Shown piece after piece: positions 21,825 through 32,598 of a stretch of DNA of 64,000 nucleotides (position 1 is the first letter of the stretch; every line of letters starts with the position of its first letter). The position numbers and the translations under genes are program-made. The notes under the pieces are model-generated. The model made no database searches. It was not told the origin of the DNA and saw nothing but the letters and a program-made list of their open reading frames with translations. This DNA is from Cyprinodon diabolis (taxonomy: Eukaryota; Chordata; Actinopteri; Cyprinodontiformes; Cyprinodontidae): contig CM060081.1 in NCBI GenBank assembly GCA_030533445.1, forward strand, positions 19,637,611-19,701,610. Direction: 5' to 3'.

Positions 21825-23724
21825 GAAAAAACAACCCACCCAGGGCGGGCGGAGGGGGCACTAGGGCAAGGAGGGCCAGAAACAACAGAAATAGAGTCCA
21901 AAAAACAACCCACCCAGGGTGGGCGGAGGGGGAAACAGGCCAGGAGGGCAAAAAACAAAAACTGAGTCCAGAACAAAAAACGATCCACTTACGGTGGATG
22001 AAAGCAAAAGAAATCCCAGACGATTTCTTAGGCAGAGTCTCAGGTGACCGGCCGTGGGACCGGCAGCGGGACAGAGTCTCAGGTGGCCGGCCGTGGGACC
22101 GGCAGCGGGGCAGAGTCTCAGGTGGCCGGCCGTGGAGCCGGCAGCGGGGCAGAGTCTCAGGTGGCCGGCCGTGGGACCGAAGGCATGGCCGACGTTCCGG
22201 GGGCCGGCTGCGGGGCCGGAGGCGTGGCAGAAGTTCTGGAGGTCGGCCGTTGGGCCGGAGGCAAGGCAGATGTTCAGGAGGCCTGCCGTTGGGCCGGAGG
22301 CGAGGCAGATGCTCAGGAGGCCGACCGCAGGGCGGAAGGCGAGACTGACGCTCCGGAGGCCTATCGCGGGGCTGGAGACGAAGCAGCGTCTTAGGCGGAC
22401 CACCGCCGGGCCGGAAGCATGGCAGAGGTTCTGGAGGCCGGCCGAGGGTCCGGCAACGGAGCAGAGTCTTAGATGGCCGGCTGCGGGGTCGGAGGCGAAA
22501 CTGACGCTCTGGGGTTCTGCCGCGGGGCCGAAGGCGAAGCTGACGATCAAGAGGTCGACCGCGGGGCCGGAGGCGAAACTGACGCTCTGGGGTTCTGCCG
22601 TGGGGCCGAAGGCGAAGCTGACGATCAAGAGGTCGACCGCGGGGCCGGAGGCGAAGCAGCTTCTCAGGAGAATGACGCCCCAATTTCAGTAGGTAGCCCC
22701 ATGGGGTACCCCGTCCCCTCTTCAGCGGCTCTGGAACAGCCTCAGAGGTGACCGCAGATTGCGGTTCTGGAACAGGCTCTGAGGAGACCGCCGACTGCGG
22801 CTCCTGGACTGGAACAGGCTCTGAGGAGACCGCCGACTGCGGCTCCTGGACTGGAACAGGCTCTGAGGAGACCACCGACTGCGGCTCCTGGACTGGAACA
22901 GGCTCTGAGGAGACCGCTGACTGCGGCTCCTGAACTGGAACAGGCTCTGAGGAGACCGCCGACTGCGGCTCCTGGACTGGAGCAAAGGAGTCCGCCGATT
23001 GCGGCTCCGGATCAGGAACAGAGGAGCCCGCCGATTGCGGCTCCGGGTGAGGAACAGAGGAGCTCGCCGATTGCAGCTCCGGGTCAGGAGCAGAGGAGCC
23101 CACCGATTGCGGCTCCGGGTCAGGAGCAGAGGAGCCCGCCGATTGCGGCTCCGGGTCAGGAGCAGAGGAGCCCGCCGATTGCGGCTCTGGGTCAGGAACA
23201 GAGGAGACCACCGACTGTGGTTCAGGAACAGGCTCAGAGGAGACCGCCACCTGCGGCTCCTGGACAGGAACAGAGGAGCCCGCCGCCTGCGGCTCCACCT
23301 CAGGAACAGGGGAGCCCGCCGATTGCGGCTCCACCTCAGGAACAGGGGAGACCGCCGATTGCGGCTCCACCTCAGGAACAGGGGAGCCCGCTGATTGCGG
23401 CTCCACCTCAGGAACAGGGGAGACCACCGACTGTGGCTCCCAATCAGGAACTGAGGAGACCACCGACTGTGGCTCCACATCAGGAACAGGGGGAACCACC
23501 GACTGTGGCTCCCAATCCAGTATGGGGAAAACCGCCCATGGCAGCAAAGGTTTAGTCTCTGAAGTGGCTTGTGATGCTTGTAGAGGGCTCCTTGCGGTCA
23601 ATGGCGCCTGTAGAGAGGCTGACTCAGGGGTTTCAAAATGGCACAGAACTGACTCAAGACGGCTCACGGCTGGCTCAGGGGTCTTTAGACGGCTCAGAAC
23701 CGACTCGGGGTCTCTAGATGGCAC
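21751..23724 (-). CDS. Tandem-repeat ORF of the non-autonomous LTR element
   Basis: A 657-codon uninterrupted minus-strand frame. Order: a short Leu/Pro-rich start, then about 25 copies of a Pro/Gln/Ser unit of 12-14 residues (EPQSAVSSEPVPVQ type, DNA period 36 or 42 bp), then about 20 copies of an Arg/Pro unit of 13 residues (RLRPRGRP type, 39-bp period). It ends with two copies of a hydrophobic LGGLFF-type unit and stops in the 3' LTR. The repeat periods are multiples of three, so other frames on both strands are also open (for example 22054-22692 on plus) and coding is not proven. The position downstream of gag on the same strand favours this frame. It shows no pol motif. Confidence 0.5.
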   Translation of the reverse strand: MPSRDPESVLSRLKTPEPAVSRLESVLCHFETPESASLQAPLTARSPLQASQATSETKPLLPWAVFPILDWEPQSVVPPVPDVEPQSVVSSVPDWEPQSVVSPVPEVEPQSAGSPVPEVEPQSAVSPVPEVEPQSAGSPVPEVEPQAAGSSVPVQEPQVAVSSEPVPEPQSVVSSVPDPEPQSAGSSAPDPEPQSAGSSAPDPEPQSVGSSAPDPELQSASSSVPHPEPQSAGSSVPDPEPQSADSFAPVQEPQSAVSSEPVPVQEPQSAVSSEPVPVQEPQSVVSSEPVPVQEPQSAVSSEPVPVQEPQSAVSSEPVPEPQSAVTSEAVPEPLKRGRGTPWGYLLKLGRHSPEKLLRLRPRGRPLDRQLRLRPHGRTPERQFRLRPRGRPLDRQLRLRPRGRTPERQFRLRPRSRPSKTLLRCRTLGRPPEPLPCFRPGGGPPKTLLRLQPRDRPPERQSRLPPCGRPPEHLPRLRPNGRPPEHLPCLRPNGRPPELLPRLRPRSRPPERRPCLRSHGRPPETLPRCRLHGRPPETLPRCRSHGRPPETLSRCRSHGRSPETLPKKSSGISFAFIHRKWIVFCSGLSFCFLPSWPVSPSAHPGWVVFWTLFLLFLALLALVPPPPALGGLFFQKPGLRQGRLRIILKDSLIIRVPS

Positions 23725-24326
23725 AGAGCTAACTCAGGGGTCTCTAGATGGCACAGAGCTAATTCAGGGGTCTTTTGACGGCTAAGAATCGGCTCGGGAG
23801 TCTCTAGACTGCTTGGAGCAGGTTCAGGGGTCTCTAAACGGCACGGAGTTGACTCAGGGGTTTCAAAACGGCACGGAGCTGACTCAGGGGTTTCAAAACG
23901 GCACGGAGCTGACTCTGGGGTTTCAAAATGGCACGGAGCTGACTCTGGGGTTTCAAAATGGCATGGAGCTGACTCTGGGGTTTTAAAATGGCATGGAGCT
24001 GACTCAGGGGTTTCAAAATGGCACAGAACTGACTCAAGACGGCTCACGGCTGGCTCAGGGGTCTTTAGACGGCTCAGAACCGGCTCAGGGGTCTCTAGAC
24101 GGCTCAGAGCAGGTTCAGGGGTCTCTAGACGGCTCAGAGCTGGCTTACGGCGCCGCCGTCTCTTACGTCGGGGTTCATTAGAAGCTGGGCTAACGGGTTC
24201 ACCGGCTGACTGTGGATAAAGGCTAACTGGTGTGCAATTGGGTTCAGGTGCTGGTTTAGCTGAAAAGCTAACAGACTTGGGAATTGGGCTAGATGGTATA
24301 TGATGAGGTGACAAGAAGGGGAACAA
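23694..24326 (-). CDS. 10-residue repeat ORF following gag
   Basis: A 210-codon frame starting with ATG at 24326. Residues 1-55 are Pro/Ser-rich, followed by a basic patch (RRKRRRRRK) and then about 14 copies of a 10-residue unit (ESAPCHFETP / EPALSRLETP, 30-bp period). It lies between gag and the larger repeat ORF, in a different frame from both. A 1-2 base shift near 23.72-23.79 kb would connect it with the 657-codon frame. A nuclear-targeting role for the basic patch is possible but unsupported. Confidence 0.4.
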   Translation of the reverse strand: MFPFLSPHHIPSSPIPKSVSFSAKPAPEPNCTPVSLYPQSAGEPVSPASNEPRRKRRRRRKPALSRLETPEPALSRLETPEPVLSRLKTPEPAVSRLESVLCHFETPESAPCHFKTPESAPCHFETPESAPCHFETPESAPCRFETPESAPCRFETPESTPCRLETPEPAPSSLETPEPILSRQKTPELALCHLETPELALCHLETPSRF

Positions 24327-24450
24327 ATCGTCTCTATCTCCGTAGAAGAAGTTCCAGAGATCTGATTCTTGGATTACAAGAGCTCTGACTGTTTGGTTAT
24401 TGACTTGTGGTTTGACTTTAAGCTTCTTAATGGATGATGCTAGCTGGCGG

Positions 24451-25172
24451 TCATGTAAGTGCTGGCTGAACTGGACAGAACTGTGCGGTAGTGGACTGAA
24501 CAGGGCTGTACAGAGCTGTACTGGACTGGACTGAACTGGACTGGACTAAGCTGGGTTGAACTGGTTTCCTAGACCTTGGTTTGAGTCTGTGTTCATGGTA
24601 TAAGGCTGTGTGAATGAGCTCTTCCAGGGTTGCAGATTTATCTAAAGTGGCTAGTTTGTTCCCAATTTCTTTATTTAATGCCTTTATGTAGATGGATTTA
24701 AGCATGGCATCACTCCAACCGGAAGCGGCGGCTCTAACCCGGAAGTCTTCTGAAAAATGTTCGACGGATCTATTACCTTGTTTAATGTTAGACAAACCAT
24801 GAGACTCGACAGATTTACTGGAAAAGACAAGAGTGAATTCGTTAAGAAACTCTTCTAATGTACAGGTGATAGCTGATTCAGAAGGAAAGCGGGCTTCTTT
24901 CCATTCACAGGCTTTACCAGATAAAAGTGAGAGAATAAAAACTATTTTTTTCTCATCGTCAGGGAAACTGGACGGATTTAGTTCAAAAAACAATTTGCAC
25001 TGCCAAAGAAACTTTTACATTCACTAGATTTGCCAGAAAATAGTGAAGGACGGAAATCAGGAAATGACGGAGCAGATTCTGACCTTAGAAGCGGATCTGA
25101 AACCGGAAGTGATGGACGGAATTCCGGAAGTGACGAAATGGGCTCCGGAACTGGAAGTTGAACTGGCGCCAT
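24451..25172 (-). pseudogene. Sushi-type gag with one frameshift
   Basis: A capsid-like protein in two overlapping frames, 25172-24978 and 24993-24451. The second shows FFELNPSSFPDDEKK, LLSGKACEW, GNRSVEHFSEDFRVRAAASG and the later helical region ELIHTALYHEHRL. These match in pattern the gag of the Tf1/sushi group of Ty3/gypsy elements. A single missing T near 25010 separates the frames. The C-terminus passes into Ser/Gln/Val repeats. No CCHC knuckle is seen. In the sushi group the capsid assembles the particle; domesticated relatives exist in mammals, but nothing here suggests domestication. Confidence 0.75.
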
Positions 25173-25339
25173 CTTGTGATTCCCACGAAGCCTGTGGGAT
25201 CTTGAAACGTGTGTTTACTTTAAATCAAAACGGGATTTTAACTCACGGAGGGTTTGTGTCTGTCCTTGGATCAGGTGGCTTGTTCTTAAAGCTTCCTCCG
25301 GAGGTGATCTGCTGGGTCTTGTTAATGGCCGCAGTGTTC

Positions 25340-26131
25340 TGTCATGATTGGTTTTAGTTCAAACCCACATGCAGAACACAACGGAGGCTGGGTAAAAGTT
25401 TAACAGAGTTTAATAAATATTGTAGACACAAAGACATGAACAGGATCAGGAACTGGTCCGGGTTGGGTTCACTGAAGTCTGCAGAGATGGATAGTTTGAT
25501 TAGCTGGGCAGACGGATGATCAATGAGTCCTTTAAGATTATTCTGAGTCTACCTTGACGGAGTCCAGGCTTCTCTGGTGAGAGAGGGAACCGTTGGGTCC
25601 AGAGACTGTTGGTTCAGCAGAGTGCACAAGCAGCTGCAGCGTCTAGCTTCTGACTTTGAATGGCAGACCTTGATCAGAGTTTCCAGCTCTTCACAGAGAG
25701 CAGCAGGGGGAATCCAAATAGGAATCTTCAGGTTTGGCTCACCAGGGCTGGAAGGCAGGTTAAGCTCACCCAGAGCTTCAGGCTTGAGACAGGTTCCTGT
25801 GAGCAAAGACAGAGGAGGGTTAGAATCAGTTCTCTCACTTGAGACAACTAAGATTCTTTCAGGTATCAGAGGCTCAGGTTGCTAACCAAACTAAGTTCAA
25901 CACTGCGGCGTCGAAGGAAGGTCTGGCAGCTGCTTATGTAGGGAAGGTTCCTGATGAGCAGACGAGCTCCAGGTGTGCTGGAGAGCTCCAGCCCAGGAGA
26001 CCAACGGCGCACTCTGCTGGTGGAAGGTGGTACATCCCCAGATCCCAACAGTAACCCAGTCCCTAAAAGAAAACAAAAAGCAGAAGAGGATCCTCGGCGC
26101 CCTCTGGTGGCCAATCCTCAGGATCCCAACA
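25340..26131 (-). repeat. 5' LTR of the non-autonomous element
   Basis: Sense direction is leftward: TGTTGGGATCC...AATCATGACA. AATAAA lies about 75 bp from the LTR end (25413-25420 region). The sequence after the LTR (gaacactgcggcc) does not obviously match a tRNA end, as expected for the self-priming Tf1/sushi group. The same LTR family occurs solo at 16952 and 47995. Confidence 0.85.
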
Positions 26132-26317
26132 AGAAGTAGCAGAGTAGGAAGACATCCTGAGAGACTTTAATTCCTCCGAGTTGTTTACTGCTCATCAGTT
26201 CCAAACAACTAGATGTAAAAGTAAGGGTGTTTTACTTTTGTGGACAGTGGAAAAAAACACAAAGTGTGTTTTTTCATATGAAACAGATACCAAATTAATT
26301 CAAATAAAAGAATCTAT

Positions 26318-27165
26318 TGTGGTAATGTGGCTCTTTTGTTTTATTTTGAAGTTGGTTTTATGTCTTGTTTTTCTGATTTGAAGTTATTTGCTTTTCTTGT
26401 TGGATTTAGTTTTGGTTTGCTGTGTTGCATGTTTTCTTCTTATTTTGTTTTGGTTTTGAGGTGACGTTGCCACATGCACCCGGAGACCCCGTGGCGGCAG
26501 CACAGGTGTTCTCAATCAGCTGAGCAGCATACAGACGGTGGTGTTTGTAATAAAAGGCAGCTGTGCAGTTGAAGAGGCAGAAGAAAGCCGGACAGAGCAC
26601 GGGGGAAAGGGGCTGCAGACGGAGAGAGGACCGCGCAGTGAGGACTGCGCAGCGTGTTGGAGAGAGAGAGCGGCCCGGCGTGTTGGAGAGAGAGAGAGAG
26701 AGAGCGGCCCGGCGTGTTGGAGAGAAAGAGCGGCCCGGCGTGTTAGAGAGAGAGAGCGGCCCGGCGTGTTGGAGAAAGAGAGCGGCCCGGCGTGTTGGAG
26801 AGAGAGAGCGGCCCGGCGTGTTGAAGAGAGAGAGCGGCCCGGCGTGTTGGAGAGAGAGAGCGGCCCGGAGTGTTGAAGAGAGAGAGAGAGAGAGAGAGGA
26901 CTGCATGCTCCAGTCGTGTCAGCTAAGAGTACACCCCTTTTTACAGACTGTCCACTGACTCTGCTGTTCCTGACTACCCTGCATTTTTTTAAAATCTTTT
27001 TTTTACTTTTTAGCTTATTTTTTTAGCGAACTTTTTTTAAGTGAACTCCTTTTAAGGAAAAATCAATTATTGAACTTTTAAATTAATAAAAGGTTTAAGG
27101 CTCTGCTCACAATCGCCGCAGTCTTTTTAGTTGTTTTTGGATGATTGAACCTCTTGGGGGCCACA
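26318..27165 (+). repeat. 5' LTR with internal minisatellite
   Basis: 848 bp. A TATA-like 'taataaaaggc' near 26548-26560 is followed by 8-9 copies of a GA-rich/GC-rich unit of about 25 bp (gagagagcggcccggcgtgttg) at 26640-26905. AATAAA lies at 27087-27093. Under this reading the minisatellite falls in the transcribed R or leader region just after the promoter. Long open frames over it come from the repeat. Confidence 0.9.
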
Positions 27166-27270
27166 GAATCTGGCATTGCTGGTAGGACTGTCGGATTGTG
27201 AGCAGTGTTTTAATTTTTTTTAAGGGGGGAAACAAAAGATTTTTTTTCTTTTAAATTGTTGTTTTTAAAA

Positions 27271-28154
27271 ATGATGATGCCTATTTATCCTGGTGCCCCC
27301 TGGATCCTTAAATTCGAAGGGCAAAATGATGTTAAATATAATGAATGGAAGGAGCAAATGCAAGGTCTGTTATAGGCAAATGACTTACCTGAATCACATA
27401 AGGTAAAGATTTTGATTGGTGCCCTTTCTGGTTTACCCAGACGTCAAATTAATGTGCTCTGTGATGATGAACTTGATAGGGTGACGAAAATATTCTAGAT
27501 GACTTGTACACAAAGAAGGTCCCCGTCTCTGCTTTACGGTCACAATTTTTTGGTTGTGTGCAGAAACCTGGCGAGCCTGTCCAGGCATATGGGCTCCGGT
27601 TGAGAGAGCTGTACCAAAAATTACGTAAGCATGATGTAACAGAAGCACCCACTGATACCCACCTTAGGGACCAATTCCTGCTTGGCCTGGAGGATGGTAC
27701 CATACTTCGGATGTTAAAACGGGTTGTGCGCCTGGACCCTGATGCAACCTTCAGTGCTGTTCAACAGGAGGCCCTTCTATTGGAAGAAGAACAAAGTCCA
27801 AGATGGCCTGAAGTGACATGTGCTGCGGTAAGAGATCCTAATGCTTTTCATCCTCACCAACAGAATAACTCGTGGAAAGAGGAGCTGAAGAAGGAGCTGA
27901 TTGAGGAGGTGAAGACCCAGATAAAGGACCTTGCCCGTGAGTTAATCAAAGACCAGCAACCAACTGGTTCCACACGAACATCAATAAGACCCAGGGCCGA
28001 CTCTCCATATTCTCGGGGGAAACGGAACCAGGACCGTCCCACCAGCTACCAGTGGGATGAGGAAGGTAGGCCCATTTGTATGACATGCAAACAATCCGGT
28101 CATATAGCCCGATTTTGCAGAGGGGCCTCTGTCAATCAGCCAGCTTTAAACTAG
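27271..28154 (+). pseudogene. gag: gypsy gag
   Basis: Begins at ATG 27271 (MMMPIYPGAPWILKFEG). It is broken by a TAG at about 27373-27375 and a frame change near 27493-27500, after which 27504-28154 is open. The later part has an Arg/Leu-rich capsid C-terminal region, a Lys/Glu-rich coiled segment and a single CCHC zinc knuckle near the end (CMTCKQSGHIARFC, spacing 2-4-4) for RNA packaging. It ends 25 bp before the protease frame. It is unlike the sushi-type gag of the neighbouring element. Confidence 0.85.
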
Positions 28155-28179
28155 CACACCCTACTGTCGGGCCCATGCA

Positions 28180-30273
28180 GTGGGGTCAGCTCAAATAGAT
28201 CAAGGGGCCACTACTAAATTAGTGGGGAATTGCCCATATGTGGATGTGTCGGTGGGAGGAGTTTGTTTGGAGGGACTTTTGGATACTGGCTCCCAAGTGA
28301 CACTGATGCAACAGAGCCTGTTCCTCGAACACTTCCCTGACTGTGATGTTAATAATGTTCCCACTTACGTCCAGCTTAAGGCGGCAAATGGCCTCAAGAT
28401 TCCCTGCATAGGCTGCGCCCTAATGGACTTTAAGATCGAGGGTGTTGAAATTAACCAAAAAGGTGTTTTTATAGTGACTGATGAATGCTCCACAAATCCC
28501 TTCATTATTGGCATGAACGTAATCAGACCTTGCTGGGATGTGGTTTTTCGTAATCCTGGGAAGCCATTGTCTTTTTGCTGCCAAAACCCAAGGTCTCAAC
28601 GGGCATGGCGGGAGGCTTTCTTCCTTTGCCAGAGGACTGCTGTTGCCACTGAGGACGAGTTCATGGGATACGTTTGGCCAGCTCAGCGGCGAGGGGTCAG
28701 GATCCCAGCAAGAAGTGAGGTGGTGATCTGGGGTCGAGCCCGAGCAGGACCAGCAGGGAGAGACTACTGTGGCCTGGTGGAAGCCCTGGAGGAGCCCAAC
28801 ACTGTCTCGGTGGGTCGCACCCTTTCTGTTGTCAGAAATGGTAGGCTCCTAGTTCGTCTGAAAAATTTGAATAATTTTCCAGTTACCCTAGGGCGCTACC
28901 AAAAGATTGGACGCCCCTACCAAGTAGATGATGTGGATGTCCACGGGGGGCGAGATGTTGACCTGGCTGTTGATGACAATGGCGTCGTACAAGTTGGGCT
29001 GGTGGAAGCTGTGGATTCCCTAGCGCAGAGCCAAGCCTTTAGCTTACAGTGGCTGGTGGAGCGACCAAATTTAACACCTGCCAAAGCTGGTAAGCTGACC
29101 ACCCTACTGCAAAAATGGGATAAAGTGTTTTCTAAACATGATGAGGACTTTGGTCGGACGGACGCCGTCAAGCACACCATCCCAACGGGAGATGCATGCC
29201 CTACAAGGGAGAGGTACAGACCACTACCACCACTCATGTATAAAGAAATGAAGTCACTGCTGGCAGACATGTTGGACAAAGGTGTGATAGCCGAAAGTTC
29301 CAGCCCCTGGGCTGCACCCATTGTCATGGTCAAGAAAAAAGATGGGAGTTGGAGGTTCTGTGTCGACTATAGAAAATTGAACTCTGTCACTCATAATGAT
29401 GCTTTCCCTCTCCCTAGGATCGAAGAGACTCTAACCTCTCTTTCTAAGGCAGAGTGGTTTTCCACTTTAGACCTGGCCAGTGGCTATTGGCAAGTCGAAG
29501 TTGAGCCAAAGGACAGAGAAAAGACTGCCTTCACTACCCCTTTGGGCCTTTTTGAATTCCAGCGCATGCCATTTGGCCTCTGCAATGCACCGGCAACCTT
29601 TCAGAGACTGATGCAACAATGTCTAAGTGGTCAGATTACTGAGTCCTTACTTGTATATTTGGATGACATAATTGTCTACTCACCTGATTTTGATACTCAC
29701 CTGCAGCATCTGGAAGAAGTCTTCATGTGTCTGTGGAAACATGGCTTGAAGCTGAGACCCGACAAGTGCAACCTGTTCCAGAAAGAAGTGTGATTTCTGG
29801 GTCATGTGGTCAACCAGAGGGGGGTTATGCCTGATCCAGAGAAGGTGGCGGCATTTACAGAGTGGGCTGCTCCAAAATCCGTTAAGGAAGTGAGGGCATT
29901 TCTGGGCCTGGCTGGCTATTACAGACGTTTTATCCAGGGGTTTTCCAAAATTGCACGCCCACTCCATTCCTTGCTAACAGGCATTCACACTGATAAGAAG
30001 AGTGGCACCAAATTAATAGACTGGACATTAGAGTGTCAAACTGCATTTGAAAGACTAAAAGAGGCCTTAACCCAAGCACCAATACTGGCCTATGCAGATT
30101 ACACCCAACCTTTTAGCCTCTACACTGATGCCAGCAATCATGGACTGGGTGCAGTACTGGCACAAAACCAAGGAGGAGAGGAGCGAGTGATCCCTTCGCC
30201 AGTCGCAGCCTACATCCTGCAGAGCGAAATGATGCAAACTACAGTTCATTTAAATTGGAGCTCCTGGCACTGA
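28180..30273 (+). pseudogene. pol: gypsy pol, protease-RT-RNase H part
   Basis: Frame 28180-29793 continues in phase with 29806-30273, separated only by TGA at 29791-29793, probably from CGA in a CpG. The aspartic protease motif LLDTGSQV lies around residue 36. RT motifs include FCVDYRKLN, LDLASGYWQVEV, MPFGLCNAPATFQRLM and the catalytic VYLDDI (YLDD at 29656-29667). Next come the RT-RNase H connector (EVRAFLGLAGYYRRFI) and the RNase H start (LYTDASNHGLGAVLAQ). A 1-bp loss near 30197 shifts the frame so that it ends prematurely at 30273. Confidence 0.92.
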
Positions 30274-31994
30274 AATGGGCAATCACTGAAAAATTCAAAG
30301 ATTATCTAACTGGTGCCAAGTTCACAGTGTTCAACGACAATAATCCAGTTGCTCATCTACAAACTGCTAAGCTTGGAGCCGTAGAACAATGGTGGGTTGC
30401 TCAGTTGGCCTCATTTGACTTCGAAGTGAAGTATCGAGCAGGGAGAGAGAATGTGAATGCAGATGCATTGTCCAGATTCCCCAAGGTTACAACCAGCATT
30501 GGCTACACTGTAGCAACCGTAATTGATGCCGATGTAGAAGACATGGGTTCACTGGAGCTGGGGGAAGATTGGCAGACCCTCCAGGGGGCGGACCCAGACA
30601 TACAGCAGGTACGAATGTACGTGGAAAGGGGGAGAGCCCCAAATAGGACTGAGCAAGCAGTTCTAGGTCAACCAGCAAAAAAACTGCTGAAACATTGGAA
30701 GAGACTTTGCATACACAAGGGGGTTCTCTGCAGACATGTGTTTGACTCTTATATGTGCGAGCCCTGTTTCCAGATTGTGTGCCCAGGGTCCAAACGTCAG
30801 GAGGTCTGGAGGAAATACCATGAAGCTACAGCCCACGCAGGAGTGGAGAAGACCCTCGCTCACCTGAGGCGCTATTTCTTCTGGCCAAGCATGGAAAAGG
30901 GGGTACAGTGTTTCCAGAATGAGTGTGTTGTCTGTAGTCTACAAAAAGACCGTGTAGAACCACGAGCACCTCTTAAGCCGATTGCTGTGTCTTACCCTTT
31001 GGAGATAGTAGCTCTTGACTTCCTCTCCTTGCGTCGGCCGAATGATACATATCAAAGTATTTTAGTAATGACCGATATGTTTACCCGTTATTCGTGGGCT
31101 GTTCCTACACGTGATCAAACTGCTCAAACTACTGTCCGTGCAATTTGGTCTCATGTCATCCAACCATTCGGCTGCCCAGCGCGTTTTCATTCTGATCAGG
31201 GACCAAACTTTGAATCCGAACTGATGAAAGAGCTATGTAGCTTGTATGGTGTTTCTAAAAGCCGCACTACCCCATATCATCCAGCAGGTAATGGGAGAGT
31301 AGAAAGGATGAACCAAACCTTATTAAACATGCTTCGTACACTGGAGGTGGAAAAACAGAATAGGTGGCCAGAGCATTTGCCAGAGTTGTTGCATGCTTAC
31401 AATAATGTCGTCCACAGTGCTACCGGGTTTGCCCCATCTTACCTCATGTTTGGTCGTCATCTTAGACTCCCAGTGGATTTGAGTTTGGGTGTGGTAAACA
31501 CACAACCCCGCCACAATTTGCAGGGATGGGTCTTTGAACACCATCAGAAGTTATCTCATGCTTATGAGGTGGCAAGAAATAGGATGACTAGTGCAGCAGA
31601 TAATGAAAAACGGTGTTATGACAAGAAAGCCAAAGCAACTGTACTTCTCCCTGGGGAACGCGTGTGGGTCCGGGATAGGAACAGACAAGGACAGGGCAAA
31701 CTACACAGTTGGTGGAATCCAGAGCCTTATGTAGTTGTGTGCGTTGTCGGGGACACCGGTCTAGTTTACTGTGTTAAGCCAGAGAAAGGTGGGAAGGAAC
31801 GAACCCTGCATGGAAATGCTCTCAAGACTTGCATTGCTCCTTCTACCAACACGTCGAGGGAACAACCTCCCGTTGAAACACATGAACTGCCTTTGATGCT
31901 CTATTACCCTGTGCTTAATGGAGAACCAGAACAAGTACTGCGCCGCTCTACACGTACTACGAGAGGGCAATGCCCAGCTCGCTATAGAGACTAA
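30205..31994 (+). CDS. pol: gypsy pol, RNase H end and integrase
   Basis: After the frameshift near 30197 the frame is open to 31994. It holds the RNase H end (RAGRENVNADALSR) and the integrase HHCC zinc-binding region (H-x4-H ... CVVCS, about 30.82-30.94 kb). The DDE core follows, with Asp in IVALDFLS (about 31.01 kb), Asp in FHSDQGPNFES (about 31.19 kb) and Glu in GNGRVERMNQT (about 31.30 kb). After that comes a GPY/F-like module with a WNPEPYVV variant. No chromodomain is obvious. All three catalytic residues are kept. Confidence 0.92.
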
Positions 31995-32032
31995 AGATCG
32001 GCCGGGACTGGCCTTTTTAAAGTCTGGGGGGG

Positions 32033-32565
32033 TGTGGTAATGTGGCTCTTTTGTTTTATTTTGAAGTTGGTTTTATGTCTTGTTTTTCTGATTTGAAGTT
32101 ATTTGCTTTTCTTGTTGGATTTAGTTTTGGTTTGCTGTGTTGCATGTTTTCTTCTTATTTTGTTTTGGTTTTGAGGTGACGTTGCCACATGCACCCGGAG
32201 ACCCCGTGGCGGCAGCACAGGTGTTCTCAATCAGCTGAGCAGCATACAGACGGTGGTGTTTGTAATAAAAGGCAGCTGTGCAGTTGAAGAGGCAGAAGAA
32301 AGCCGGACAGAGCACGGGGGAAAGGGGCTGCAGACGGAGAGAGGACCGCGCAGTGAGGACTGCGCAGCGTGTTGGAGAGAGAGAGCGGCCCGGCGTGTTG
32401 GAGAGAGAGAGAGAGAGAGCGGCCCGGCGTGTTGGAGAGAAAGAGCGGCCCGGCGTGTTAGAGAGAGAGAGCGGCCCGGCGTGTTGGAGAAAGAGAGCGG
32501 CCCGGCGTGTTGGAGAGAGAGAGCGGCCCGGCGTGTTGGAGAGAGAGAGCGGCCCGGAGTGTTGA

Positions 32566-32598
<33 letters not shown>

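Larger units (their letters stand above)
21591..26131 (-). mobile_element. Young non-autonomous sushi-like LTR retrotransposon
   Basis: On minus it runs from TGTTGGGATCC at 26131 to CATGACA at 21591, flanked by a perfect AGAAG duplication (21586-21590, 26132-26136). The 5' LTR is 25340-26131 (792 bp). The 3' LTR keeps only its last 234 bp (21591-21824). Over those 234 bp I count one difference between the LTRs, so the insertion is recent. The interior carries a gag gene and a very long tandem-repeat coding region; there is no protease, RT or integrase. Mobility must therefore have depended on enzymes from a related complete element. Confidence 0.85.

Noticed and set aside
22054..22692. Long plus-strand frame of 212 codons
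   Set aside because: Antisense shadow of the tandem repeats; the triplet period keeps several frames open, and gag of the same element lies on minus.
21594..25566. Direct repeats as a segmental duplication
   Set aside because: They are the LTR ends of one element: TG...CA boundaries and the AGAAG duplication account for them.
26640..26905. CRISPR-like array of regular repeats
   Set aside because: Units are contiguous with no unique spacers and lie within an LTR of a vertebrate retrotransposon.
26538..26958. Overlapping Arg/Glu-rich frames over the 5' LTR, repeated at 32253-32621
   Set aside because: They translate the LTR minisatellite and recur identically in the 3' LTR.
28180..31994. Domesticated gag-pol host gene
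   Set aside because: LTRs, target duplication, a polypurine tract and disabling lesions show an ordinary retrotransposon copy.
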